Shown piece after piece: positions 1-13,398 of a stretch of 64,000 nucleotides of DNA. The notes beneath the pieces were generated by a model. It was not told where the DNA came from and did no database searches. It was given only the letters and a program-made list of their open reading frames with translations. The DNA is taken from NCBI GenBank assembly GCA_030522415.1, contig CM060118.1, positions 21,131,151 to 21,195,150 of the forward strand, given 5' to 3'. The position numbers and the translations under genes are program-made. Every line of letters begins with the position of its first letter. The stretch's first letter is position 1. Source of the DNA: Channallabes apus. Its lineage: Eukaryota > Chordata > Actinopteri > Siluriformes > Clariidae.

Positions 1-229
1 GAGCTTAGGAGAAGAAAAAAAAAGGAAAAAAAAAAAAAAAAGATACACTACTGCCAAAACAGCACTCAATATTCTCATGCAACACAACCCATTTTCAAAC
101 CTGCAATAAGTTACTCATCCGAATGGAAAAGTGCACTCTTTTATACTCAGTGCATTCCACCAGTGGAGCTTCATTTAGTGAAGCAGTGAACAGCTAACCC
201 TACCAAGTTGCCGCGTGCGTTAGCACGGT

Positions 230-406
230 CAGGGGTAGATCAGTGGTTAAGGCATTTGGAAGGTTCCAGGTTCAAATCCCACAACCACCAAGTTGTCCCT
301 GTTGGGCCCTTGAGAAAGGCCACCTTAACCCTCAACTGATGTATAACGAGATAAAAATATAAGTCGCTCAGGATAAGGGCGTCTGCCAAATGCCTAAATG
401 TAGCTA
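230..406 (+). repeat. tRNA-derived SINE
   Basis: The head has an A-box-like gtagatcagtggttaaggc and a B-box-like ggttcaaatccc. The tail is aagtcgctcaggataagggc followed by gtctgccaaatgccta, the widespread fish LINE-related SINE tail. Same family as copies at 7625, 14822 and 30434. Confidence 0.82.
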
Positions 407-507
407 ACGCCATATACAATAAATTCTCAAATTTAGCTGTTTTGTACCATACTTTGTTTACTCATGTTGGTTTGCCATGTACAGGATCAGCACAACAAGC
501 TAGCTTA

Positions 508-543
<36 letters not shown>

Positions 544-1426
544 ACTTTATGCAACTCCCTGTTATGGGTCTGTTATGGACAGGAAATTGCTACAGATCTG
601 TCCAGAGCTTCTTGAGAAGTGCATGTGTGTTCATGATGATCGACACATTCATCATGAGGAAGACTACTGGAGGAGACTTCAACTTGCAAATGCAATATAA
701 AATGCAAGTTTGGATCAAACTTCATTCACTATTCACAAAACGTGGGAACAGTCAGGGCTTGGACTTGGCTTCACTTTTCACTCCCCTGCTGACATCACTG
801 CATTAAACACACTTGCCCAGCCCAAGAGATGCTCCACATCTGGAATTCTCCACAAACTGGAATAAACAAATTAATTCCCATTGCAAAAATCGCAATAAAA
901 AAAAAAACACCCTAATGACGGATCCTTCGGAAGACATGACTGAATTTTGGACTTTTATCCCAGAGCTCAATTTGAAGAAACGCCCCTTTTTAATTTGTGT
1001 AAGACACGGCACCCTACAGTATACGTTCAGTCATTATCACGCAGCGATATTTTTGTTTCAGACCTTATCTGTTTGAGCTGAGAGCAGTGTCTCAAAGCTG
1101 AGACAAGCTTAACTAACGCCGTCCTATTTTTGACTGCTTTCCTGCACATCTGCATGGACCAAAGCCACGCTCAATTGTCTGGTGAGGAAACTGCGGCTTT
1201 CATACAGTACAGGACACATGCACATGTTTTTTTCTTTTTTTTTTCTCTCTCTCTCAATATCTTCTTCTGCACTGCTGGTTGAAATCGCTCTGCACTAGCA
1301 AGGACTGTATAACTACACGGCGACTAATTGTAGAGGAATATCATGTCTGGGTACACTAAGACTAAGGAGCCTGGAGTAGCACAAAACCGCACCCATTTAT
1401 ATAGACACACCTACAACCAGACAGAC

Positions 1427-1486
<60 letters not shown>

Positions 1487-3551
1487 GAAAAGAAATGGAC
1501 TTTATATGGAATCTTTGTGAAACGGTGGAGCTGTGCTACACTGAGGCATTGAGAAAGCCCACAAGGCTGTAATGAACAGCTGGAATGGGAGATAACATTA
1601 TGACATTTGGGAAAGTCTGCACTACCTGGATTATACCCAAGTCCCTGAGCTGGTTTGTGCAACCTTAAATTGCAATTCAAAATGCATCAAATGAATTCCT
1701 CATTGTTTTTAAAAATTAATCCCGCCTGCACTGCCATGGTACACGGCTTTCTGTGTGTATGTGTGTACAGCTGTTCCACACCGCTCTGGCCTATTTGGAC
1801 AGTTAATCCTTAAGCCAAGAACCGGTATCGCTTTGCACAGTGGGCAATTTTGGTTGATTAGTAAAGTATTTTTCATTGTTACAAAAAAAAAAAAAAAAAA
1901 AAACTTTATTGCACACTTTATTCCTTGTAACAACAAAATAATAATTTTTAAACTAAGCTACTGTATGTAAACACAGAGCTGTCTCTGTTCTGAAAAATTA
2001 TACCAAGGGGAAAAATGGGGACACTGGAGGAAGGATTTTTTTTTTTATATCCAAAAGAACAAAAAAAAAATCACACCATCCAACAGTACTTGTTACAACA
2101 TGCAAAATATAGTGAAAAAAAAAATCTCAACAACAAAATTAAAACAGAAAACTAGACACTTTCTAATCGACATTTTCAGTTCAATAAAGAACCGTTGATT
2201 GTTTTCATTCAGGTCCTGCCCCCCACCATCAATGCAAAGGTCAGAACTATCTAACCCTAGCTAACTCTAACACTAACCCTAAAAAAACCTAGCTACCAAA
2301 ATAAGATTTTTTTTTTATAGTACTGCAACCTACTTTTTAAACATATTTATGCTGGAAGCTTCCGAGCAATGCAAGGGAAACATGTCTGCCACTATCATCC
2401 GGAGATCGCAAGTTCGATTCTCATGTGGTAATAATAACAATAATAACAACAACAACAATAATAAAAGCATTTCTTTTGTTTTGGCTGTTCTGTGTATGTA
2501 ACCAGAAAAATAAATGTAAAATAACAAACCAAAAATTGGAAGCAGCTGATACCTGATCATAAAACACAGAATTATTAATTTGTTTAATTTTTCACAAATG
2601 CTATTTAGCATTAAATAATTTCTTACTGAAGAAAAAGAACTCAGTTTTGTTAACCGCAACTGCTTCTGTCCTGGCAGTTGGCTGGCAAATGTATATGTCA
2701 TAAATAAATAAATAAATAAACAAACCAGCTTGCAGTAGTTGCTAACAGTACTCTTCGGCACAATACGTTATATTTACAGATGTTTAATGACTCATTTAAA
2801 CATGTGCATCATCAATCATCATTAATAAAATATATATACAAGTCAAAAATAATTCCTGGATGCATACTGTATTTTATGACTACAGTATGTTAAACACCCT
2901 GCGATTTAGATGTCTTTAATCTTCGTAGAAGTTTACACAGCTGCACTTTATAGATGCTTGCTTGCTGACTTGCTTACTATAAAGCGTAAGCGTTTCTGAT
3001 CGATTACATTTAGCTTGATTTAACAGGGGAAAATGTGAAAAAATACTTTCAGTTGTACTCGGTTCGCTGTCCACTCCAGAGTATGAAAATAAACATTTTG
3101 TCCTTTTTGTGCTGATTGTAAAAAAGAGACGAGAGAATCTCAAACGTGCAGTGAATACAGTATACAATACAATATACAGTAAAACCAACTCTAACAGACT
3201 TTAACACACCGCGTGCATCGCAGTGCTGCTGTGTTCAGGGGCTTGCTTTGTAACTGAAATATCTCTATTTTTTACACTTCTTTTCTACTGACATCTTGTT
3301 TCTGAATAAAAGGAAAAAGTGATCTGCTCCCCCTACTGTTGCTCGTGATTCTTTAAAAGCATCTTATGGCTCATATTACAAACAGACACACACTCTTCAC
3401 TGCTGTCAGCGCTGTGCTTAAAGAGACCTACATCGTCATTTCACCTCTTCGGAAATTCTAGCACATATTTCTTAGTACAGGTATATCATGAAGATGCCAT
3501 TTATCACATTATCGATTTTAGAATAAAAATTTAATTATTCATATATTATGA
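407..3551. other. Noncoding, presumed smap1 intron
   Basis: Poly(A) at 513-542, a GA microsatellite at 1431-1483, an AAT-rich tract at 2429-2464 and AAAT repeats at 2700-2726. A tRNA B-box-like gcaagttcgattctc at 2408-2422 hints at a decayed SINE head. The ORFs here are short and resemble nothing known. Confidence 0.6.
1431..1483. repeat. (GA)n microsatellite
   Basis: Uninterrupted GA dinucleotides following a GACA run. Other GA tracts lie at about 8209-8228, 9455-9482 and 32458-32487. Confidence 0.95.
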
Positions 3552-4039
3552 AGTGCATTCAAATCAAACCGGGACTTCCTGTGATTGAATTTGTGAAAAC
3601 AATTTACAGAAGACGTCAAGCACAGTGTGGTGAGGAGACTCGCAGCTATTAGCTTAATCAGATGATGATTAAAAACTTTTTGAAGAAGGCCGTACAATGA
3701 TCCCGGCCAAGGTGGGTCGGAGCAGACTGCAGCTGGTCCTTGAAAAACTTGCAGAAGAGACGCATCTGTCTGTGGGAACTGTACACACAATCATTCACCA
3801 ACACTACTTGTCCATTTCAGAAACTCGGCTGGGAGTTATTGGCAAATCCGTCTGTACAGTCCTGACCTCGCTACAAGCCATTTCAACATGTTTGGCTCTG
3901 ATGAACTGAGAAACCTTTTCTACCTTCATGTTATTCAAGCACTAGCTAAAAGTGCATTAATGTAGCAGGGGACTATATAGAGAAATAAAGCTAGTTTTCC
4001 TCCGTTATTCAAAAGTTCGGGTTTGACATGAACGCCCCC
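3552..4039 (+). mobile_element. mariner-like element, internally deleted relic
   Basis: Imperfect inverted ends: gtgcattcaaatcaaaccgg on the left and aagttcgggtttgacatgaa plus cgccccc on the right. Inside, the plus strand has a helix-turn-helix segment LEKLAEETHLSVGTVHTIIH (3751-3810 region). After a deletion, in another frame, YSPDLATSHFNMFGSDELRN follows, matching the SPDLAPSD.HLF motif near the third catalytic residue of mariner transposases. Non-autonomous. Confidence 0.75.
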
Positions 4040-7000
4040 ATGATTATATTATATATTCTATCAACAAGTTCCTTAATGTAATAACTGATTAAGATCCCAT
4101 TCACAAGCTTGGATTTAGAAAGAAACGTTGAAATACCCACCAATGTCCCTAATAATTTGCTGTTAAACAAATATTAATTCAGCCACATGACTTTCACCTT
4201 AACAGCTCCTCTGTTTTTACATGTACAAAAATGGGACACCTGCATCGTTTTGTCAATGTCACCCCAAGGCTACTCAAACGCATTTGTCAAAATAAACAAC
4301 AGTTGCCTTATCTACTCCATCGCTCAACTTTCTGAAGCCACAGTACTCATAGGGACGGCAGCTCCTTTTTCTCCACTACTGCCCTACACCTTGCAGCAAG
4401 GGAGATAATGCATATATAAGTCAGAGAGACAGAAAAAGAGAAATAGAAACCATCAATCATAAAAAAAGGGCCAAAAGAGGTAGAGTAAGGGTTGGAAAGA
4501 GTGACTGAGAGAAGTCCTCGGTAAAGTTGGAGTGAATACAATAGTTTTTATTTCTACAGGGCTGTTAACTAGAAGGCTGCCAGGACAACTTCCAACATCC
4601 ATCTTTATCACCTGATACTATACTAAAAACTGATTAGGACTCAAACTCATAATCACGGCGCCGAAGAACAGCGCCCGTACAGACCGTATGTTTCTGCTCC
4701 CTTCTCTCATCTCTTCTCGCTCTCCCCATCTGTACATGTAAATGCGAGACTCGCAAACAAGCTCGGTTCATCAATAATTCATGGAGGTGCAGAGTTTAAG
4801 CTGATTACACTATGCATAATCATGCAATCATGCAACAACAAAAGCAGAACAGAAATAAAAAGAGATGATAAATATTAAAAACGAGAGAAGAGTTCACTAA
4901 AGATAATGTGCGCCTGTCAAGGCGTGTTGGCGATTTGGCCCGAAGTACTGTAATGTGTGATGAGAATGTGTGTGTGTGTGTGTGTGTTTTGAGAATGTAT
5001 GAGGTGGGAGTAAATGTTTGACGAAGTGTTTTTCTGTGATTTTTTTTTCTTTTTTCTCATGTATGAGAAGATCAATGAGAACGTCAGAGTGAATTTAACA
5101 CAGTGAGCTAAACGAGGCATGAAATAATAAACGTGCGATAAATTAATAATAATTGAGGCTAATAGGAATCTCCAGTCATCTATCACCAGTGGACACTATG
5201 CTGCTAATGCTAGGAGGAACTTCCATTTCGGGACGTCGAGTCATTTCAGAATTCATTCAAGCTGATAATCCTGTGGGAGCAGCGCATTGCAGAATAATCA
5301 TGCAGATACAGATCAAGTGTTTCAGTTAATGTTCGCATCGAACATCAGAAGGTGAGGGGGAAAAAAAATAATAAAAATGTTAATTGTGACATGGCTGTTT
5401 GTGCCGCATGGGCTTGTTGGATGGGCTAAATATTTCAGGTTCAGTTTTAGCCGAATGGTGCAAAGAACAACGACCATCGAGTGAGTAGATCTAACGCAAG
5501 CACAAACTCCTCGCTGATCAGAAAGGTCAGAGGGAAACAGCCTGACTGGTTTAAAAGCTGACAGGATGACAACGGGTACACAAATAATCAGGGCTTACCA
5601 CCGTGGTGAGCGGTAAAGCGGTTCAGAATGCACAATGTGTCGAACTTTAAGCTGAAATATCTACAAATGAAAGAACAGGAATCAGAGGCTACTGTGTGCA
5701 TAGAATCGCCCAAACCGGAGAGATAAATATCACGAAAAAGACCAGCTATTGTTTCCCCAAACCTATTGTACTCTACAGTAGTGATGTAATCACCTCTATT
5801 TATCCATCTATCTACAGTATCTAATGAAGCAGAGCTGTTTAGTTGCAAAGTTTAAGCATTATAATGCGGAATGCAGAAACTACCACTGAATAAAGTTATA
5901 TACAGGCCTACTGTAAGTGACTAAGTGAAAATCCTTCAGACCCTGATCGGCTGGTTTTGTGGAACATTTGTCATACTTTGTCAAGTTCAGCACTTAAATA
6001 AATAAATAAATAAATAGCTAAGAATCATTACTCATATTGGCCAGTAATTTTACAATATAATATTTATCATTTTATAATTATTTTTATTGTTTATATATTA
6101 TTATTATTATTATGTTGTTGTTGTTATTTAAATGTTGGACATCTTTAATATTGTTCTCAGGTAAGACCATGGGCAAGACTTCTATGTGTTATGTGAAGTA
6201 AGATAAAGACAGAAAGAAAAAAAGAAAAACCTTGTCTACCATTAACTGCCAAGGAACGGTCCGATCCGTGATTCAAAAACCTGAGCCGTGACAAACATCG
6301 CTGAAATTACATTTCTCCCCATTCTGATGTCACGTTTAATCGAAAATTTTAATCTGTAACTGATTCATTTTACACAATCTTAAAATAAAACTACTGAAAC
6401 ATGAATGGATGAGAAGCTGACAGAAAGCATCAAGTAGTGTAATAACTCGTACTGAGATCTGATGGGTGGTTAGGAGCTGCAGATTAGAAAGAGTCTGGAA
6501 ATGTGGTCTATAAGTTACATATGCAAATCCAAATATTTGAGACAGCTGTAATCAGAGAGAAGGAGAATCAGTCTTCTGATTAAGGCAGCACTGCTGCAAA
6601 AACATTGTGCCAGAGATGCAGTGATTGAAAATGTGTACAGGACAATTCTATGTGACGTCTTTAAAAAATAGCACAAACTGGACAGTTCTAATTACAGATT
6701 TGTCCGGGTGCACGAGCGTCTAATTTGTCCTTGGTGAATCCTCAGAGGGATTAGGGAACATGTGAAATTGGTTAGCTTTCAGGGCAGCCCGGAAATTGTG
6801 TGGCACTAAGCTTGATGCGCCTGGAACACAACCTCGTAGAAAGCAACCACCGCAGCCTTTACCAGCATCATAATACCAGTTTTACTGCAGGATAATTCCA
6901 GCCCCGCTCTGCTATTTGCAATCTGGGCAAAATCATTCCAGTGATATAACGCATGGCCATATTAGCAGAAAATAGCAATACAGGACAAAATATATAGACG

Positions 7001-7624
7001 TTACCAGGCCTCCGCTGAAGAAGGAAAAATGTCTGTGTACATTCTGCCTCTTTCAATCAAAACCAAGCCTGCATTTGGAGATGGAGAAAAACTGATTCAG
7101 TTACAGTATGTACAGTATTGTAATTCTTTTGTCACGCTGATGCCACACTGGACTCCAAAGTCAATTCTTCAAAATTAAATAACGTCCCAGTGCCAGACAA
7201 TACAGCACACAAGCAGGGGGAGTCACACCCTCAGAGGGACCTACACAGTATTAAGCTTAATATTTTGCGATTTAATGTTATCGGTGGATATGTCTGCATC
7301 TGAGGTGGTAAAACGTCGATGTTCCTCTATAATCCTCCAGGTGGTGCTCTCTAAACCATGTACACATCACAGCATCGTGAATGGTAGTTGCCAATTATTA
7401 ATTAATTAAATAATTTTTTAGAAAGGTAATAAACTCTGGAAAAAAAAAAAAGAATACAAATATCATATGAGGTGTTCTCCGATGATTCCCATACCTACTG
7501 ATACCATTTATTTGAGTGTATATTCTTATTTGGAGCAGCAGTGTGGCAGAAAAAAAAGTAAGAGAAGCAGAAGAGCTTCATGCTGAGGAGTCAACTTGCA
7601 TAGGTGAAACACACACACAAACAT
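4040..7624. other. Noncoding, presumed smap1 intron
   Basis: A (TG)n tract at 4967-4988, AAAT repeats at 5996-6018, and a repeat-like gatccgtgattcaaaaacct near 6263 that resembles a common fish DNA-transposon end. Otherwise nothing recognisable. Confidence 0.55.
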
Positions 7625-7785
7625 TTACATTTAGGCATTTGGCAGACGCTCTTATCCAGAGTGACTGACATTTTTATGTTATTACACATCTGAGCAGTTG
7701 AGGGTTAAGGGCCTTGCTCAAGGGCCCAACAGTGGCAACTTGGTGGTTATGGGGTTTGAACCTGGGATCTTCCGAACCGTTGTGC
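7625..7785 (-). repeat. tRNA-derived SINE (reverse orientation)
   Basis: The reverse complement shows the B-box region ccaggttcaaaccccataac, the gagcaaggcccttaaccctc middle and the gataagagcgtctgccaaat tail. The 5' head (A box) is truncated near 7785. Confidence 0.82.
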
Positions 7786-8884
7786 ACACACACACTGCAT
7801 CTGTTCACCCACTGAGCATTTCAGAGGTGCTGCATTTCCTTAAAAGCTTCCATTTGTTTTCCTGATTACAAGCTAAAAAAAAGGAGGAAAAGGTTGGTGC
7901 GCATGCATTCGTCTTAATGCATAATTTTTCAGCTCATCGCACGCTCGGTTAGGATCAAGTGCCAATGCTGTAAACCTCAGGCATCAAGACCAGCTAAATA
8001 TCAGAAAGATGGAGATTGTGCACTGGGTGGAGTTATTGACTGAAGTGGATGTTTGTTCGAACACATGGAGAACACTTTGAGGTGCCAGTATATGAGGGGC
8101 GAAATCACCGTTTAGATGTTTGTTATGCCCCGTATCTGCAATTGGTCAAAAAGAACATATTTAAAAAAAAAAATTAATAATAAAAAAAATAAAAAAAATA
8201 AAAAAAAAAGAGAGAGAGAGAGAGAGAGCTATTTCTGGCAATGATCTGATGTGGACAGCAGCACTGCCTACGGCTGCACCGTGATTAACAAACCTCCCAG
8301 TTAAAATGGTCTTTGACGAGGCTGGATAAGGCGATCACAACAGTACAGTGCACACAAATATTACAGCATGCAGCACGTTAGCAAAATTGATATGCATGTA
8401 TTTATGTATATAAAACACTAGAGGGGAACCCAGGAAGACATCAGGGGAGGACACCATTGTGTCCCAGAGCTGTTTGGGACTGTGAACTCCGTCTCGTTGA
8501 GGATTTTCTGAAATTGAGACATTTAATATGATCGTGCCCCCGGACTGATTTATTGAAACCAGTGCGGCCGACTCATTTCCATCTCCCATATGCACGAACA
8601 TACATACAATATACATTGGAAAATATTGTAATATTATACACGCGACCTACTTCCGCATATCTACAAATGTGTGTAGATCTCCGGTTGTTCGGATCTGCAG
8701 AAATTCTTAACTTGAAATATCCGTAAGTCGGGGACTAACTGTATCCGGGTGTCAGTGGCTTAAGCACACTATTTGGGATTCGCCACACAATTTGGGTAAT
8801 CTGCACACCTTTGAACTGTGTGACGAAACCAGAGTATCAGAAATCCACCAAGCACTGAGAGAACATACAACAACTATACACATA

Positions 8885-8960
8885 GACCCAAGGTGGGAAT
8901 CGATCCCAGACCCTGGAGGTGCAAGGCCACAGTACCAACCACTAACAACCCTTTACCACA
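8885..8960 (-). repeat. Short piece of the catgcaaactcca repeat family
   Basis: Contains gggaatcgatcccagaccct and ggaggtgcaaggccacagta, the terminal segment of the family. A comparable fragment is at 11765-11830 (tggaggtgtgaggctacagt). Confidence 0.5.
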
Positions 8961-10136
8961 GCTGCTGCTGCTCTCACATGTAAGGGTTAATATGTGTGTA
9001 CTACTGGGTTTAAACATAACTTGCATACGTGTATCTGCAGAGCCTGTCAGGTTTCATGTTTACATGTTGTGGGAGATGATATCTTCTTAATGCTTTCATT
9101 TTTAAGAAAATAAGAACAACAGATACAAATACAGCACTGATAATCCACTAAGACTTTACTGTGCATTCAGTAATTCTACAAACAGGTACACTGCCTGCAT
9201 AGAATGACGTTAAATTACAAGAGAAAATAACACTCGTTTATGGCGCGTATAAGACACTTTAACTGCTCCAGCAGCAGCTCACTGAATATAGATTCGTAAA
9301 CCCATATGAAGTCAAATATTAAAATTCAGCAGGAGGCATATTGCTATAGATGACCGTGTGAAATATGGTTAGTGGGCTCAGTACTCACTCTCTTTCACAC
9401 ACATGAGGAGTACCATATAATGGCTGCATTTGAATGGCTTGTTACTAAATGCAAATGAGAGAGAGAGAGAGAGAGAGAGAGATGTGGTACAGTGGATTGA
9501 TCTGAAATTGAACCAGAGAGGAAATAAGAATACACACTGTACACGAATGATATGTGAACGCATACACCAGGTTTATTATTGTGTGTGGCCCCCCTCAGCA
9601 GGTTTTGAGCACGGTGCTCTTCAATGCACGTCTATATTTTGGCTACAGATCCCATGTGGCACCAGATGATAAATCAGCACAATCCAGCTTAATAGCGTTT
9701 CCCCCATTTCTAATGAACTTCCCGTCACATCTGCTCTGTCTAAAAAACAAACTAAATACGTGCGGTTTTTCCCCCAGTTTATTGAGTGACATTAAATCAA
9801 CATGCTGATTGCAGCATCAGAAATAAACATTTCTATCTTGAAGTAAAGTATATTCAAGTATTACCTTTAGATCAATCAAGATATCTAAATATGTGTATTT
9901 TATAAGATAAAATACACATCATTCAGCCTAGTTAGGTACCTAGAATATTGCAAACAAAACCCGAATGTCCAGTTTCCATCTCTGTCTGTAAAAATTGGAA
10001 ATGTTATAATTCTGACTGGGTGATTTATTGCTCACGATGGAACACGGAATTATATTTTAAATAAACCTCATCTGACTTTTCAAACTGCTCTGATTTCAAC
10101 TTTTTGCGGTACGAAAATGCATAAAAATTTAAACCA

Positions 10137-10262
10137 CTAGTTGTAGCTTGGTGGATAGGGTGTTGGACTGCCGATCGGAAGGTCTCTGGTTTGAGCCACA
10201 TGTGCCACTAAGCTGCCATTGTTGAGCAAGGTCCTTCACCCTCAACTGTTCAGAAACAATCG
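10137..10262 (+). repeat. tRNA-derived SINE, 3' truncated
   Basis: The head tagttgtagcttggtggata and gtttgagccac (degenerate B box) are followed by ccattgttgagcaaggtcct and tcaccctcaactg. The tail is missing. Confidence 0.72.
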
Positions 10263-11022
10263 GACGTCGAGCTGGCAACCCGACCCGGTCATAAACTTCC
10301 ATTGAAATATCACATTTTTAGCCACGTAGAGGAATATTTGTCATGTGATCTGCCTCATGGTACATGCACGGACCATTAACGGCTATCGTTATGAATATTA
10401 CTATGATTATTACCACCATCGTCATCTTTGAAAAAGTACGGTGAACTACATGTGAAGCAAGTACGCTGGAGATTTCTGCTTGCTCACAGATTGTTAGAGC
10501 AGCAACTTGGGCCAGATGAAGCTTAGCGTGAGGCAGGGCTGGTTATCTCCAATCTGCAAACAAGGCTGCACAATATATCTGTTAATCAATGCTGCAATAT
10601 CGGCCTTTGATTACTAAGGCTTCAATGTGCAAAGAGGTCTTCCTACAAATTCCTTAACATTTTCCTGTGCGCTCTATGGCTTTAAAACAGAAAGTAGATA
10701 TTATACCCAAGAAATGCGGAGACCATTCTGAGAGACATTATTGAGAAAATTGGTCCTTTCTACAAAGTCTATGTGTTAAATTAAGTATCTTTACAGTAAT
10801 AGACGTTTCTTTCTTCTAAATGGATTTAAAGCCGTATCTGGACGTTATTTGTTTCTCAGAGGGGGACCAGTAATGAAACATTTGTGCATGTCCTTGGTCC
10901 TGCATTCATTTCACTTTTTCTACAGCTCTTTCAACAAAATTACAAAGCAACTTCACAAAAATCTGAAGAATCTTTAACAAGCAAGACAGAGGTGATGGTG
11001 CCAAGGAACAAACACAAGGATG

Positions 11023-11052
11023 TAATAATAATAATAATAATAATAATAATAT
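11023..11052. repeat. (AAT)n microsatellite
   Basis: About ten AAT units. Similar tracts occur at 11590-11622 and 46104-46129. AAAT tetranucleotide tracts occur at 2700-2726, 5996-6018, 26365-26401 and 36631-36661. Confidence 0.95.
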
Positions 11053-11586
11053 TACTTAAAAGGAAAGCCATCCTCTGGTTAGTGACATCAGTTAGTGGGA
11101 TTAGAAATCATTCCACCCGACAGTCAGTGAGAAAAACACTGCAGGTATTAAATGTGCTGAAAGAAGAGAGCATGTTCAGTTTAAGTGCACTGTGACTATA
11201 GGACAGGTTTTATGTTCACACATCTTAGGCGGTGCATGTCTAGACGCACTTTTACAAACTCATGATAATGTACTGAAGACTTTAGATTGCACAACCTGGA
11301 GCTGTCACGGTTGTGCAGCATTTAGATCAGACATTGCTTTGACTTTGAGGTACGTTTTTTGGGGCTCGCAGTGAAGATGCTAAGGAAAAGAAAAAAGGTG
11401 TAGTGCAAGTGTCATCGATGAAACGGTTGGAAGCAGGCAGCATGTCAATCATTTTGTAATTGAAGAAAGTATTCAAAGATTTTCTCAATGCAAACAACAT
11501 GGCATGAAAAACTATTGCGAAAGCTGCATTTCAGCTAACACTAAGTCAACAGGTTTAGTTTAGTAAGTTACTTCCAAAAAAAATAA

Positions 11587-11622
<36 letters not shown>

Positions 11623-11899
11623 TACAGCTTATGCAACATCGTACTGAATATTACAGGATTACAGACAGAACCACACCTTTATCCTGATCATAGCTGTACT
11701 GATATTAAGTATAACATCAATATTGCTTGTACAACATGAAACATGAGAACATGAAAACTGAACTGGAGCGGGAATCTGACCTTCCACACTGGAGGTGTGA
11801 GGCTACAGTGCCGTACCAATGCATAACTGTTTGACTTCAAAAAATAAAAAATTCATAGATAATCAACCTTGCACTCCTGCACACTCCTACGTTGTCATT

Positions 11900-12215
11900 T
11901 TTCTTTGAGGGATCTTACACCACTGTCAAACTCAACATCAACCTAGTGAGCGGTTCACTTGAGCATCGATGCTGGACTCGTATCAGAGCTCCATATATCA
12001 ACTGTCAAACTGACAGCTGCAACATTAGCTTTAAGTGATGATAAAGTGTTGCGCGTTTTGGATAGCTCTACATCAGAGAAGACCTGACGTTCAGAAGTCT
12101 GCATCATGGAGCATATCATGATTTGGGTGCAGAACCGACATGTAATGGAAACATTTACAATAAAACAGCAAATGCGCAGGATTTTCACAAACAAGAAGAA
12201 TAAGTAGTGCGCTTA
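11900..12215 (-). pseudogene. hAT-type (ZBED-like) transposase fragment
   Basis: The minus strand contains SERQVFSDVELSKTRNTL followed by ANVAAVSLTVDIWSSDTSPA and SML. This is close to the hAT block F.D..LP.LY...(K)...L..A..VSLTTDIWSS, which includes the Asp of the hAT catalytic core. Only a fragment remains, with no termini. Confidence 0.7.
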
Positions 12216-12379
12216 TAGTCATGGCTGAATCCAGACGGTTCACCCCATGTTCAAATGGCAGAGCTCAAATACTCCTATGTCTTTCTCGTGTTGTTGTGTC
12301 GGCCGTGGTCAAACTGTTAAGGCTACTTCAGCCTCTCAGATGTGAGAGATAGAGGAAGGTCTCAATGTTCTCTGAAAGC

Positions 12380-12690
12380 TTGTTCATAAATCACTCTCCC
12401 TGGGGCAGCCGTCTGTCTCTCCTTCTGCCGAGGCCCGTGCTGAAACCTGGCTTTAAAACACACACTGCCAGTGCTTATTGATTGGCTGTGTTCAGCAGCG
12501 GCCCCAGTGCAGGGCCGGCAAAAGCAGCCGCCGCCACCGGCCGCCCACGGCGCGCCATGCTGTGGGATATGAGTCAGAGTTAAGCAGACAGCAGCAGGGA
12601 CACTAGAGCAGCTTCGGATCTAAAGGCCACAAACAGACCTGCAGCGGCCCGCGACACCTGTATGACTACCAAATACCCAGCTTCATTAGG
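12380..12690. promoter_or_regulatory. GC-rich island within the presumed smap1 intron
   Basis: A sharply GC-rich block with many CpGs (cagcagcggccccagtgcag, agcagccgccgccaccggcc, cccacggcgcgccatgctgt). It also has a CAAT-like gattggct at 12481-12488 and AP-1-like tgagtcag near 12571. There is no repeat match and no long ORF. It might be an enhancer or an unannotated promoter. Confidence 0.4.
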
Positions 12691-13398
12691 AAAGCATCAA
12701 TGTGGCTCGGTAACACAAACCAGGGGGGGGAAAAAAATGCCATCCATGAAAAAGCACAGCATGGTTTAACGTAAGCTGAGGAGGAAAAAACAAAAAAATC
12801 CTGTAATTAACAATTCATGAAAAATGCTCACCATCCCATCATTCTTCATATCAGTGCACGCCTAAGTATCACAGTGTGAGCTATTATCAATATTTCTGCG
12901 TCTGCTTCATGCACTGTAGTAGAAAGACAGCGAAAAGCAGGATCTGTCAGGCTATCCATCTAGCGTATTTCATCTACAAGTTTATTCCCTGTTAACAAAT
13001 CTTTCTGGTAGCTTCAACAATTATTATGAATACATCATGTTGACGAGTGCCTCGTAAAAATGAAAGAGCAATATAATAAATACAGAAATACAGCTGAAAG
13101 CCTTCCAAAAAAAAAAACACCACGATGAAGCTGACGGATTACTCCCCATCGACGGTAATTAACAGCAGAGCTATATATTCACATGCATTCGCTTTGTGTT
13201 TTGGATGAATAAGACATGAAACATTTATCAATATGCAGATCTATACAGGGGGAACGGGAATCACTTGGGAACACTCGGTACGACATTATTGCGATATCTA
13301 GCTGCAAATTTGATTTGGTCTGGGATCATGATCACGTGACAATGTGTAGGTGAAATGCAACGTTGTCATTTCACCACCTCAAAATGTAAACATGCTAG

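Larger units (their letters stand above)
7786..11899. other. Noncoding, presumed smap1 intron
   Basis: A/T-rich and GA tracts at 8161-8228. A repeat-like segment at 8640-8760 includes ccgtaagtcggggactaact, a known type of fish MITE sequence. There is a GA tract at 9455-9482, the SINE at 10137, and AAT tracts near 11.0 and 11.6 kb. No gene seen. Confidence 0.55.

Noticed and set aside
2252..2285. Telomere-like ctaaccc repeats
   Set aside because: Only a few degenerate, unevenly spaced units. Too short to call an interstitial telomeric array.
5588..5848. 86-codon minus-strand ORF
   Set aside because: Non-repetitive, but no recognisable domain and no plausible splice borders tying it to smap1.
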